Below are positions 34,512-43,994 of a stretch of 48,982 nucleotides of DNA, one piece after another (position 1 is the first letter of the stretch; every line of letters begins with the position of its first letter). The position numbers and the translations under genes were made by a program. Source of the DNA: Desulfobulbaceae bacterium S3730MH12 (lineage in GTDB: Bacteria > Desulfobacterota > Desulfobulbia > Desulfobulbales > Desulfocapsaceae). The stretch is taken from NCBI GenBank assembly GCA_001750925.1, contig MAXH01000274.1, positions 1 to 48,982 of the forward strand. The letters are read 5' to 3'. The notes below the pieces were generated by a model. That model ran no database searches. It saw only the letters and a program-made list of their open reading frames with translations, and was not told the DNA's origin.

Positions 34512-35939
34512 ATGAAAACAGCTTCCAAACTTCCCCTACTTTTATACAGTTATCTTGCAACTGAAATGCTCGCACCCTTTTTTGCAAGTTTTATTATAAT
34601 GAACTGTGTTTTTTTTCTGGTCAAACTTATCCCCTTTCTCAATTTCATTCTTGATTTGAGTATTGGACTGGCTGATTTCGTACGCCTTTTTGCATTTCTT
34701 TTTCCCACTATTTTTCTTTATTCAATTCCCATGGCGGCGATGATGGGAATTACCATAGCTTTCGCACGCCTCTCAAGTGATTCGGAAATTCTTGCCCTGA
34801 AAGCCAGTGGAATAAGCATTTTTCAAATTCTGCCGCCGGTTATCATAGTAGCAACCCTTATTGCGCTGCTCAGCGGTTACTTTTCAATCAAGCTCATTCC
34901 TTTGAGTGAAATTTCGATGAAACAGCTTGTCTTTCAGTTGCTGAATGAAAAAATCAATAAAGGTATCAAAGAACACACCTTCACAGAAGCTCTCGGAGAT
35001 GTTGTTGTTTATGTAAATAAAATAGATAAAGCCACTGGTCAATGGAAAGATGTCTGGGTTTCCGATATGCGCGGAGTGGACAATCCTATTATTACTATGG
35101 CATCTGCGGGGGGTATGAGCAGCAACATGGAGAACATGGTGGTATCCATAGAGTTGCGAAACGGCAGCCTTCATCGTCCCAGTCTGGATAATGCCCAGAT
35201 CGTTCAATTTGAACGATATCTGATCAACATCCCTTTGCAACCTCAAAATAGAAAAGCAACTCGTTTGAAAAAAAGTTCGCTTACAATGGGTCAACTCCTT
35301 GAACGTGCCTCTCAAGAAAAGGGAAATACGGAATCCAGACGAAAGCTGCTTATAGAGTACCACAAACGGCTGGTACTTCCCTTTGGCTGTTTAATGATAA
35401 GCCTTATCGGACTGCCCCTTGGATTACAGGCCAGACCTGGGAAAAAAGCAATTGGCCTACAGGTTGGTCTTGCTATCTTTATTCTCTACTATATTCTCTT
35501 TACAGTTGGCAAAACGTTTGCTGAGGAAGATCTGCTGCCAACAGCACTCGCAATGTGGGCACCAAACAGTCTTTTCTTCTTACTGACTGTTTTCTGGATT
35601 TTCCGGGTCGCAAATGAAAAACCCCTGCTCCCTGAAGTTATAACTTTGTTCTTTAGAGAAAAAACAGGCGGCATAATCCTGGGATTTTCAAAGCTATATA
35701 ACAATATCATTTATAAAATAAAAGGAACAGAGCCGGTGACGGAACCTGTAGATGACAGCCTGCATTCCACGGCTGCTGCAACAGCTATCAGGGGCAATGT
35801 TATCAGCAGGGTGTTTCACTTACCGGAGTGTGAATATTATGACTGTAAAAACTGTACAATTGAATTTAAAAATGTTCAAATTGCATTTGATGTCGGGTTT
35901 GAACCATGCCATTTCTGTAAAAACCTCATTAATAAATAA
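34512..35939 (+). CDS. LptF/LptG-type lipopolysaccharide export permease with Cys-rich C-terminal domain
   Basis: A 475-residue YjgP/YjgQ-family protein. Three membrane segments lie in the N-terminal 125 residues, a periplasmic beta-jellyroll-like part in the middle (about 130-270), and three membrane segments in 285-385, as in LptF/LptG, which pull LPS from the inner membrane to the Lpt bridge. Typical LptF is about 365 residues. The extra tail holds HLPECEYYDCKNC and EPCHFC (Cys440, 445, 448, 466, 469), like the zinc-binding domain of Ada. No partner LptG lies beside it. Confidence 0.9.
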   Translation: MKTASKLPLLLYSYLATEMLAPFFASFIIMNCVFFLVKLIPFLNFILDLSIGLADFVRLFAFLFPTIFLYSIPMAAMMGITIAFARLSSDSEILALKASGISIFQILPPVIIVATLIALLSGYFSIKLIPLSEISMKQLVFQLLNEKINKGIKEHTFTEALGDVVVYVNKIDKATGQWKDVWVSDMRGVDNPIITMASAGGMSSNMENMVVSIELRNGSLHRPSLDNAQIVQFERYLINIPLQPQNRKATRLKKSSLTMGQLLERASQEKGNTESRRKLLIEYHKRLVLPFGCLMISLIGLPLGLQARPGKKAIGLQVGLAIFILYYILFTVGKTFAEEDLLPTALAMWAPNSLFFLLTVFWIFRVANEKPLLPEVITLFFREKTGGIILGFSKLYNNIIYKIKGTEPVTEPVDDSLHSTAAATAIRGNVISRVFHLPECEYYDCKNCTIEFKNVQIAFDVGFEPCHFCKNLINK

Positions 35940-35977
35940 GATGGCGTCGTAAAAAGTCCGATCTACGGCGTTACAGG
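35940..35977 (+). repeat. GATGGCGTCG-family repeat, consensus copy
   Basis: GATGGCGTCGTAAAAAGTCC followed by GATCTACGGCGTTACAGG. It begins right after the LptF-type stop. Its sequence matches the copy at 40944-40981 (opposite strand) at all but three positions. Confidence 0.85.
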
Positions 35978-36020
35978 TTTTTATCAGTAACCACTGTTCT
36001 TCTATAGGATACCTGCGCAA

Positions 36021-37625
36021 ATGAAACTGCCTACTTCCCAGGAGATGCGAGCCCTTGATACGTCGGCAATAAACGATTTCTGTATCCCAGGCATCGTACT
36101 GATGGAAAATGCCGGACTTGGTACCGTAAAAATGATCGAGCACCAGTGCGGATCCTGTAAAGACACCTTTACCCTTATTTTTGTCGGTCCCGGAAATAAT
36201 GGGGGAGATGGGCTGGTTATCGGAAGACACCTTCACCAGCGTGGTTGCCAACCGATTTTCTTCTTCCTTGTAAACCCTGATACACTTACAGGCGATGCTG
36301 CAGTTAATTTCAGGATTGTACAGAAGCTCAAGTTATCCTGTCATGTCATAGACACTCAGAATCGAATCGAAACTATCCCAATTCTGTTAAAGGAATTAGA
36401 ATCAGGCGGGCAACCCTGTTACGCAATTATTGATGCTATTTTCGGCATAGGTTTAACGAGAAAGGTGGAATCCCATTTTGCTGATACTATCGAGCTTATA
36501 AACAGCAAAGATTTTTGCCACAAATCCCCTGTCATCTCGGTTGATATCCCTTCCGGTCTGGACTCTAATACTGGTAGAATGCTTGGCACCTGTGTCAGAG
36601 CAAATTTCACCGCTACATATTGCTGTGCAAAACCTGGCCATTTTATCCATGCCAGTGAGTCGTCAGTCGGTAAACTTGAGATTATCGACATTGGTATTCC
36701 ACCGGAGACTCTACAGCGAACAGATGTTCAAACTGAACTGTCCACAAAGGATGGTTTTAGAAAAATGGCAGGCGGACTCAGCCGTAAAAAAGGGTCTCAT
36801 AAGGGAGACCATGGACATTTGCTTATTCTTGCAGGGTCTTCCGGCAAAACAGGCGCTGCCATTTTAGCGGCTAGAGGGGGGATGAGAACCGGGGCCGGGC
36901 TTGTAAGCCTTCTAGCCCCTGATAACCTCAATTCAATATATGAAATCTCACTGATCGAGGCAATGACCATCCCTCTTCCGGTGAGCAGTGATTTTTTTCA
37001 ATATGATGATATTGATATAATTTTGCAAAATTTGTCCGGTAAAGATGCACTGGTGATCGGACCTGGTCTTGGCACCGAGGAAAGCACCAAACGACTGGTA
37101 CTGCAGTTATACCATGATGCAAACTGTCCGCTGATACTTGATGCCGATGGTTTAAATATACTCGCCTTATGCTCCGACCAAATAGGAACGCCGGCTGCAT
37201 CCCGAATATTCACACCCCACCCGGGTGAACTCAGCAGACTTATCGATAAATCTACTGCTGAAGTTCAAAATAATCGTTTGGAAGCTGCAAATGCAGTTTG
37301 CCAGCTTTTTAAAAATCCAGTTCATGATATAATAGTAGTACTCAAGGGAGCAGGAACCTTGATTACCACTGGTGATGGTTCCACCGTTATCAATACAACT
37401 GGTAACCCCGGGATGGCTACAGGAGGCATGGGGGATGTTCTCAGTGGAATTATAGGCGCGCTAATCTGCCAGGGGCTGTCAGTTCACAGTGCCTCTGTTG
37501 CTGGCGTTTACCTGCATGGAAAGACAGGAGATGATCTCTTTAAATTATATGGTGCCGGATATACAGCAGGGGAACTTGCTGACAGGATACCAGTTGCCCT
37601 TAAAGAACTTTTAGCCGGGAGATAA
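36021..37625 (+). CDS. nnr: Nnr, bifunctional NAD(P)H-hydrate epimerase/dehydratase
   Basis: A 534-residue repair enzyme for damaged NADH and NADPH. The N-terminal YjeF_N epimerase domain (about 1-215) has GPGNNGGDG (56-64). The C-terminal ADP-dependent dehydratase domain (about 235-534) has LGTEES, HPGELSRL and the nucleotide-binding NTTGNPGMATGGMGDVLSG. It follows the LptF-type gene by 81 bp and the next gene (CBS) starts 3 bp after its stop. Confidence 0.95.
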   Translation: MKLPTSQEMRALDTSAINDFCIPGIVLMENAGLGTVKMIEHQCGSCKDTFTLIFVGPGNNGGDGLVIGRHLHQRGCQPIFFFLVNPDTLTGDAAVNFRIVQKLKLSCHVIDTQNRIETIPILLKELESGGQPCYAIIDAIFGIGLTRKVESHFADTIELINSKDFCHKSPVISVDIPSGLDSNTGRMLGTCVRANFTATYCCAKPGHFIHASESSVGKLEIIDIGIPPETLQRTDVQTELSTKDGFRKMAGGLSRKKGSHKGDHGHLLILAGSSGKTGAAILAARGGMRTGAGLVSLLAPDNLNSIYEISLIEAMTIPLPVSSDFFQYDDIDIILQNLSGKDALVIGPGLGTEESTKRLVLQLYHDANCPLILDADGLNILALCSDQIGTPAASRIFTPHPGELSRLIDKSTAEVQNNRLEAANAVCQLFKNPVHDIIVVLKGAGTLITTGDGSTVINTTGNPGMATGGMGDVLSGIIGALICQGLSVHSASVAGVYLHGKTGDDLFKLYGAGYTAGELADRIPVALKELLAGR

Positions 37626-37628
37626 ACT

Positions 37629-38102
37629 ATGCTTAATGGTTCAGACATCATGACACGCTCTGTTATAACGGTTACTAAAGAAACCTCGGTCAAAGAGCTG
37701 GCTACTATTCTAACCAGTCATAACATAAGCGGGGCAGTGGTTGTCGACAATGAAAATAAGGTGATTGGTGTGGTTACCGGGAGTGATCTGATTTTTCAGA
37801 ATAAAAAACTGCACATTCCGTCAGTTGTGGCTATTCTCGATTCCTATTTTTTCCTGGAAAGCCCTGAAAAAATGGGGCTGGAAATGCAAAAAATGGCCGG
37901 TGCCACTGTTGGCGACATTTTTTCAAAGGACACAATAACTGTACAGGAAGACTCAACAATTGCTGAAATAGCAACAATAATGTCAGAGAAGCATATACAC
38001 ACCCTGCCAGTGTTAAAGGATGACACTCTCGTAGGAGTAATCGGTAAAAAAGACATCATAAAGACCATTGCCACAGGGGCCGATACCGGGCCTACCACTT
38101 AA
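37629..38102 (+). CDS. CBS-domain pair protein
   Basis: A 157-residue protein made of two CBS motifs (about 7-60 and 94-150), with MTRSVITVTKETSVKELA and KDTITVQEDSTIAEIATIM. Such stand-alone pairs bind adenine nucleotides and act as energy sensors or regulators. It is coupled to nnr (3 bp gap, GGGAG inside the nnr end). Its 3' end overlaps the ung 3' end by 11 bp on the opposite strand. The partner is unknown. Confidence 0.88.
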   Translation: MLNGSDIMTRSVITVTKETSVKELATILTSHNISGAVVVDNENKVIGVVTGSDLIFQNKKLHIPSVVAILDSYFFLESPEKMGLEMQKMAGATVGDIFSKDTITVQEDSTIAEIATIMSEKHIHTLPVLKDDTLVGVIGKKDIIKTIATGADTGPTT

Positions 38103-38784
38103 TTGGTTCCTGTCCGGTCTTTTCAAGATAGTTGTTGCATTTAACAAATACCCCGGATCCAAGAAACCCCCTGTGGGCTGATAGTGGGGAGGGGTGACTT
38201 GTCGCCAGGATCAGATGTTTTCTCTGATCAATAAGGGACATTTTCTTTTGCGCAAATGCTCCCCATAACATGAAAACCACATGGTTTTTTTTCAAAGAGA
38301 TAGTTTCAATTATGCTGTCGGTCAGCTTGTTCCAGCCAAGAGCAGCATGGGAATTCGGACGTTTGGCTATCACTGTTAAACTGGCATTGATCATAAGCAC
38401 ACCCTGTACAGCCCATCGGGTCAAGTCACTGTCCGTGCTGACATTCTCACCACTATAAAGAGACTGATTTACTTCCTGCAGTATGTTTCTGAGTGATGGC
38501 GGTATTGGTATCCCCTTTCTGACTGAAAAACACAAGCCATGGGCCTCGGGCCCCTTCCCCGGATGTTCGTTAAAATAAGGATCCTGTCCAATTATAACAA
38601 CTTTGGTACCTGCAAGACTTGTCTGCCTCATTGAAGCAAAAACATTTTCCCTGGCAGGAAAGACCTTTGCGTTCCCGGGAACCAACTCATACGCCTTTCG
38701 TACAAGGTCCTTATGATACCCCTGCTGCATCGCCGGTACATTTTCTTCCCAGAGCTGCGTTCGTGTTTCTTTATCCTCCGGCAC
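38092..38784 (-). CDS. ung: Ung, uracil-DNA glycosylase
   Basis: A 230-residue family 1 uracil-DNA glycosylase. The catalytic GQDPY is at 66-70, followed by AHGLCFSVRKGIPIPPSL, LTVIAKRPNSHAALGW and the C-terminal His motif HPSPLSAHRGFLG. The start is GTG at 38784 with GGGGAT upstream. It has a 190 bp gap to nadD, the next gene upstream on the same strand. Confidence 0.96.
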   Translation of the reverse strand: MPEDKETRTQLWEENVPAMQQGYHKDLVRKAYELVPGNAKVFPARENVFASMRQTSLAGTKVVIIGQDPYFNEHPGKGPEAHGLCFSVRKGIPIPPSLRNILQEVNQSLYSGENVSTDSDLTRWAVQGVLMINASLTVIAKRPNSHAALGWNKLTDSIIETISLKKNHVVFMLWGAFAQKKMSLIDQRKHLILATSHPSPLSAHRGFLGSGVFVKCNNYLEKTGQEPIKW

Positions 38785-38901
38785 GTTATCCCCGCTATCC
38801 AGAACTTTGAATGACCTTTTTGTCAGTTTATCAGTGCATTATTGTTCAATTTTCTGCACTGTGTGTAATTCCCTAAGTTTCTCTTCAAGTGGCTCGGTAC
38901 T

Positions 38902-38960
38902 AACCTTCCATCAGGGGGCATCTCCATGCCGAGGAGAATGACATCAGGGCTTGTTGTAAG
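38902..38960 (-). pseudogene. Possible response-regulator receiver fragment
   Basis: On the minus strand, downstream of nadD, a short frame reads TSPDVILLGMEMPPDG, which resembles the phosphorylation-site loop of receiver domains (PDVILLDIxMPxxDG). The Asp is replaced by Gly and no start or flanking domain is present. It is either a decayed fragment or chance similarity. Confidence 0.25.
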
Positions 38961-38966
38961 GAGAAG

Positions 38967-38981
38967 AGTAAGGCACTAAAG
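38967..38981 (-). repeat. Fragment of composite repeat at the nadD stop
   Basis: TTTAGTGCCTTACTC on the minus strand matches the left end of the composite element and includes the nadD TAG stop. The rest of the element is missing. Confidence 0.5.
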
Positions 38982-39629
38982 AGCCTGAGTGGCATAAAGA
39001 TTATGGGTCTTTATATATTCAATCACTTTTTCCGGTATTGTTCCTAATGCTATTTGGTTGTCACTTATATTTTTTCTTATACTTGTTGAAGAGAGATCTG
39101 CGGGAGTCTTCTTCAGAAAACAGATATCCTTGTTGCCCTCTGACCCAACCCAGACGGATCCATTTGTATGTTTATAGCCGAGACTATATGCAAGATCAGC
39201 CAATTCTTTCTCATCAATTCCTTCTCTTTTGGAAACAATAAGGGAAACAAGCTGTACTATTTTTCTATAGGATTTCCAGGTGAGTATATCAAGAAAGGCA
39301 TCGACCCCTATTATGAAATAGAGTGTATACTCCTTCGCTTTTCCACACTGCAAGGCCTTAATAGTGTCTACAGTATAAGATGGTCTAGGCAGTTCACCTT
39401 CTATTGGACTACATTCGAAGAAGGCAGATGCTTCACAGGCAATTTCAAGCATCCGGAGACGATGTTTAAATGAGGTTATCTCTGTTTCCCTTTTGTGTGG
39501 GGGAACGGCTGCAGGGATAAAGAGTATTTTGGTCAGACCATATTCCCCTCGAGCAGCTTCGGCTAACTCAAGGTGACTGGTGTGCACAGGATCAAATGTT
39601 CCCCCCAGTATGCCGATTTTTTGTTTCAA
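38976..39629 (-). CDS. nadD: NadD, nicotinate-nucleotide adenylyltransferase
   Basis: A 217-residue enzyme of NAD synthesis. GGTFDPVHTSHL (9-20) gives the nucleotide-binding T/HxxH motif, followed by FIPAAVPPHKRE and the C-terminal SSTSIRKNI. Its start overlaps the end of proA by 4 bp (ATGA), so the two are translationally coupled. The stop codon lies in a repeat fragment. Confidence 0.95.
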   Translation of the reverse strand: MKQKIGILGGTFDPVHTSHLELAEAARGEYGLTKILFIPAAVPPHKRETEITSFKHRLRMLEIACEASAFFECSPIEGELPRPSYTVDTIKALQCGKAKEYTLYFIIGVDAFLDILTWKSYRKIVQLVSLIVSKREGIDEKELADLAYSLGYKHTNGSVWVGSEGNKDICFLKKTPADLSSTSIRKNISDNQIALGTIPEKVIEYIKTHNLYATQAL

Positions 39630-40882
39630 TTCCGAACCTGGCCCTGCCCATAAACAACAAATTTGCGAGTGGTCAGTTCCTCCAACCCCATTGGCCCATA
39701 AGCGTGTAGCTTAGTGGTGCTGATCCCTATCTCAGCGCCAAGTCCTAATTGACCTCCATCATTGAATCTTGTAGATGCATTAACCATTACAGCTGAGGCA
39801 TCAATTTCAGCCACAAATTTCTGGGCCGTGGTGTAGTTTTCAGTGAGAATCGATTCAGTATGTTGAGAGCTGTTTTGTTGAATATATGCCTTTGCTCCCT
39901 CAAAATTATCAACTACTTTAACGCATAGAATCAGATCAAGAAATTCGGTTCCCCAGTCATCTTCACTGGCAGTCTTCACCAGAGAAGAAAGGGCAACACT
40001 CTTTCTACAGCCAAGCATTGTAACATGTTTTCTATTGAGTTCTTCTGTAATTATCGGCAAGAATTTCCCGGCAATGTCCTTGTGGATGAGGAGTCCCTCC
40101 AGGGCATTGCATACTCCGGGGCGATCCGTTTTTGAATTAATGATTACCGGCACTGCCTTTTCAAGATCTGCATCTTTATCTACGTAGATATGGCAGACAC
40201 CTTTATAATGTTTTAATACGGGAATATTGGAGTTTTTCGTTACAAATCGTATCAACCCTTCGCCGCCTCGTGGAATAACGAGATCGATCTGATCCTCCAG
40301 GGTAAGTAGATGGTTTACTGCCTGGCGATCCGTCACCGGAATAACCTGAACAACATTCGTATCAAATTGCTGGTTGTGCAGGGCTGTTTGTAGAATGGAG
40401 GCAAGTGCAATATTAGAATGAATCGCCTCGGAACCTCCCCGTAGAATCACAGCGTTACCTGCTTTTAAGCAGAGAGCTGCCGCATCAATTGTGACGTTGG
40501 GTCTGGATTCATAGATCATCGCGATAACACCCAGCGGTACAGACATCCTTCCAACCATTAATCCATTGGGTCGCTTGACCAGGCTGTCTATTTTACCGAC
40601 TGGATCAGGTAAGGTACAGATCTCCCTTAAACCTGATATCATTGAGTCAATAACATCATCGGTAAGAGTCAATCTGTCGAGCATTGCTGCTGAGAGTCCG
40701 GTTTCTTTGCCCAAACCAATATCTTTTTTGTTTTCCCTCTGAAGATATTCCTTTTTTTCAAGCAGCAGCCTCGCCACATCCAGTAATACACCATTTTTTT
40801 TCTCCGTGGAAACCGACATAAGAGAGAAAGAACCTCTTTTAGCCTTTGCTGCCAGATCAGTTATAGTATCTTCAAGTGCCAT
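39626..40882 (-). CDS. proA: ProA, gamma-glutamyl phosphate reductase
   Basis: A 418-residue aldehyde-dehydrogenase-like enzyme, the second step of proline synthesis. Visible: YESRPNVTIDAAALCLKAG, IPRGGEGLIRFV, the catalytic Cys in RPGVCNALEGLLIH and LGLGAEIGISTTKLHA. The frame continues 11 codons upstream, but the ATG at 40882 has AAGGAG six bases before it and gives the usual MALEDTI start. It lies where proB-proA would normally be joined, but proB is reduced to a remnant. Confidence 0.96.
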   Translation of the reverse strand: MALEDTITDLAAKAKRGSFSLMSVSTEKKNGVLLDVARLLLEKKEYLQRENKKDIGLGKETGLSAAMLDRLTLTDDVIDSMISGLREICTLPDPVGKIDSLVKRPNGLMVGRMSVPLGVIAMIYESRPNVTIDAAALCLKAGNAVILRGGSEAIHSNIALASILQTALHNQQFDTNVVQVIPVTDRQAVNHLLTLEDQIDLVIPRGGEGLIRFVTKNSNIPVLKHYKGVCHIYVDKDADLEKAVPVIINSKTDRPGVCNALEGLLIHKDIAGKFLPIITEELNRKHVTMLGCRKSVALSSLVKTASEDDWGTEFLDLILCVKVVDNFEGAKAYIQQNSSQHTESILTENYTTAQKFVAEIDASAVMVNASTRFNDGGQLGLGAEIGISTTKLHAYGPMGLEELTTRKFVVYGQGQVRN

Positions 40883-40943
40883 TGCTCTCCTTGATATTAC
40901 ATATTTTTTTATCATTCATGAATGATTATAAACTCGTTAATAG

Positions 40944-40981
40944 CCTGTAACGCAGGAGATCGGACTTTTTACGATGCCATC
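40944..40981 (-). repeat. GATGGCGTCG-family repeat at the proB breakpoint
   Basis: On the minus strand GATGGCATCGTAAAAAGTCC followed by GATCTCCTGCGTTACAGG. It starts 2 bases after the TGA that ends the proB remnant and leads toward proA. Confidence 0.85.
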
Positions 40982-40983
40982 AA

Positions 40984-41118
40984 TCATAGCACAACCAGAT
41001 TCATCCCATCCTCTGCAGTAAGAATGGCACTGCCGACTTTTTTGACAACCCGCTTAGCTTTGTCGAAAAGGGTCTGCCGGTAATACAGTCCTTTCTCAAT
41101 CTCAATTTGCTCATTCAT
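40984..41118 (-). pseudogene. proB: ProB (glutamate 5-kinase) N-terminal remnant
   Basis: The minus-strand ATG at 41118-41116 opens a 44-codon frame. Residues 11-30 (LYYRQTLFDKAKRVVKKVGS) and the following AILTAEDGMNL match the N-terminus of glutamate 5-kinases, including the first glycine loop and lysine. It ends in TGA at 40984, directly followed by a dispersed repeat. Full ProB is about 370 residues, so the kinase core and any PUA domain are gone. It lies 9 bp after obgE and before proA, the place of proB in related genomes. It cannot be an active kinase. Confidence 0.85.
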
Positions 41119-41127
41119 AGGGGTATG

Positions 41128-42189
<1,062 letters not shown>

Positions 42190-42244
42190 AAATCTGGAAG
42201 CTGGATTGCTCATCACAATCCAGCTGAAAATATAAAAGTACTAA

Positions 42245-42502
42245 TCAGGCAGCAGGATAGACGCTGACTCTCTTCCTGTCTTTACCAAAATCTTCAAAAG
42301 TAACAACACCGTCTACCTTTGCAAACAACGTATAATCACGACCACAACCAACATTTGTGCCGGGATGGATTTTAGTACCAAGCTGTCTTACGAGTATATT
42401 CCCCGCCTTTACGATCTGTCCGCCAAAACGTTTTACACCCCGTCTCTGACCTCCACTGTCGCGACCATTCCTCGAACTACCACCCGCTTTCTTATGAGCC
42501 AT
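42245..42502 (-). CDS. rpmA: RpmA, 50S ribosomal protein L27
   Basis: An 85-residue L27. It begins [18 protein letters not shown], the conserved N-terminal tail that reaches the peptidyl transferase centre, followed by [20 protein letters not shown] and [16 protein letters not shown] precedes the ATG. It follows rplU by 67 bp. Confidence 0.98.
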   Translation of the reverse strand: MAHKKAGGSSRNGRDSGGQRRGVKRFGGQIVKAGNILVRQLGTKIHPGTNVGCGRDYTLFAKVDGVVTFEDFGKDRKRVSVYPAA

Positions 42503-42569
42503 CTTCTACTCCTTTAAGGACGATACCGGTTCTTACCCTATCATTTTTTTATTCAATATTTTTTCTAAA

Positions 42570-42881
42570 CTATACGCTGATCTGTTCAATTTTTAGAGCA
42601 GTAAATGATTGTCTGTGGCCTTTTTTAAGACGATACCCTTTGCGCCTTTTCATTTTAAAGACAATAACTTTTTTCCCTTTTCCCTGTTCAGCGATGGTTG
42701 CTGTCACCTTGGCATTATCCAAAACAGGTTGTCCGATTTTAACTTCTTCTCCATCAACAACCATAAGCACATCATTTAAATCGATACTGTCTCCAACATT
42801 TCCTTCAAGCTTTTCAACACGAACCTGGTCACCATTGGCGACCTGATACTGTTTTCCACCTGTGCGTACTATTGCATACAT
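42570..42881 (-). CDS. rplU: RplU, 50S ribosomal protein L21
   Basis: A 103-residue L21 with MYAIVRTGGKQYQV at the start and FKMKRRKGYRLKKGHRQ near the C-terminus. AGAGG lies upstream of the ATG. It begins the rplU-rpmA operon. A TTGACA at 42975-42970 on the minus strand is a candidate -35 but its -10 is poor. Confidence 0.98.
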   Translation of the reverse strand: MYAIVRTGGKQYQVANGDQVRVEKLEGNVGDSIDLNDVLMVVDGEEVKIGQPVLDNAKVTATIAEQGKGKKVIVFKMKRRKGYRLKKGHRQSFTALKIEQISV

Positions 42882-43086
42882 TATATAAACCTCTTAGAAT
42901 ATTTTCTTCAAAAGCAAAAACAAAAAAACCAATACAAGAACACAGCAATCGAATCTTTTTCTTAACGATTGTCAATATAATTCGAACAATATCCTTATTT
43001 CAGCCTATATAACTGACAACAAAAAACCTTAATCGTCACTCAATTATAGAAAACCAGATAAACAGAACAATAAAAAAGAGTAGCTA

Positions 43087-43533
43087 TTAACCGGGATACT
43101 CAAGCCGTGCTTTTTCTTTTTCCTGACGAATGGCACAAGCTCTTGTAAATGCAGGCTTTTTCCCATGCTTTGCAATGGAAACGGATGTTTTTCCCTGTTT
43201 CCCCTGATGAGTAACCCAACTCACCTCATATCTATTGAGCTTTTCATTCAGTCGCACCCCTACCACCCCGGTTCCGGAATTACTTACGGTCACCATATGT
43301 TTATTAGTGCGCACCTTCCCCAATTTTTTCTCAATCTTATCACGCCAGGAAATTGCTGATAACAGACTGGAATACCGCCCACCGCATTTTTTATCCGAGA
43401 AAAATTTGGAATGAGTTTTTCCTAAAAATCTAACCCTCACATACCAGCCATGGGTTCTTTTTGACTCCTGGTCGATTCTTGCGATATCTTTATGCTTTTC
43501 CAGAAGAAGTTTTTGTTTCTTTTCGTCTTCCAT
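43087..43533 (-). CDS. AP2/ERF-like DNA-binding domain protein
   Basis: A 148-residue basic protein with two AP2-like modules: about 28-75 (GWYVRVRFLGKTHSKFF, then a helix) and about 88-140 (GVVGVRLNEKLNRYEVSW, TSVSIAKHGKKPAFTRACAI). AP2 domains bind DNA and in bacteria often occur in homing endonucleases, but small stand-alone versions such as this are present in many Desulfobacterota and their role is not known. The ATG at 43533 (GAGG upstream) is preferred over a TTG two codons earlier. It may regulate or bind DNA; no nuclease domain is seen. Confidence 0.82.
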   Translation of the reverse strand: MEDEKKQKLLLEKHKDIARIDQESKRTHGWYVRVRFLGKTHSKFFSDKKCGGRYSSLLSAISWRDKIEKKLGKVRTNKHMVTVSNSGTGVVGVRLNEKLNRYEVSWVTHQGKQGKTSVSIAKHGKKPAFTRACAIRQEKEKARLEYPG

Positions 43534-43994
43534 AACCAATCCTCAATTATGTTTTGATTTTTATTGAAATCAGGCTTACTTAGTAAGCTTACTCCTGAAT
43601 CACTTGTTCTTCATAAATTTATTTTTTATGTCAAATTGCTGGAAACTACTATCAAGGTAATTGTCCCGACGTGTTTTCCCCTTTTACCGGGGGCTACGCC
43701 TGATAAGGAATATAATATCCCGATGTCTTTGATTACACCTTTCGAATTAACCACTTAGAGCAAAGAATCGTTAGGATAAATAATTCAAATGACAACCGCG
43801 TACCAACACTGGTAAGCACTTTTAATAGAAAGACAAAACCTGACAATAGTTTTCCGCAGGACTTTGTAGTTATTCAATAATACAAAGTCAACTATTTTTC
43901 AATGTAACTAACAAGAAAGTTGTTTAATTTTCAGTAGCCCCAGACATTTTCTTTCCAATTCTAATGATTTATTCAATTTCTATCAAATTTTCAA
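43534..43994 (+). other. 460 bp gap before mazG
   Basis: AT-rich sequence with one perfect palindrome GCTTACT-T-AGTAAGC (43574-43588), 41 bp before the AP2 gene start, which could be an operator. A 64-codon plus-strand frame (43564-43758) lacks a ribosome binding site and any recognisable motif. No RNA gene was recognised. Confidence 0.5.

Noticed and set aside
43564-43758. 64-codon plus-strand ORF upstream of mazG
   Set aside because: No ribosome binding site, no motif, and composition like the surrounding non-coding sequence.
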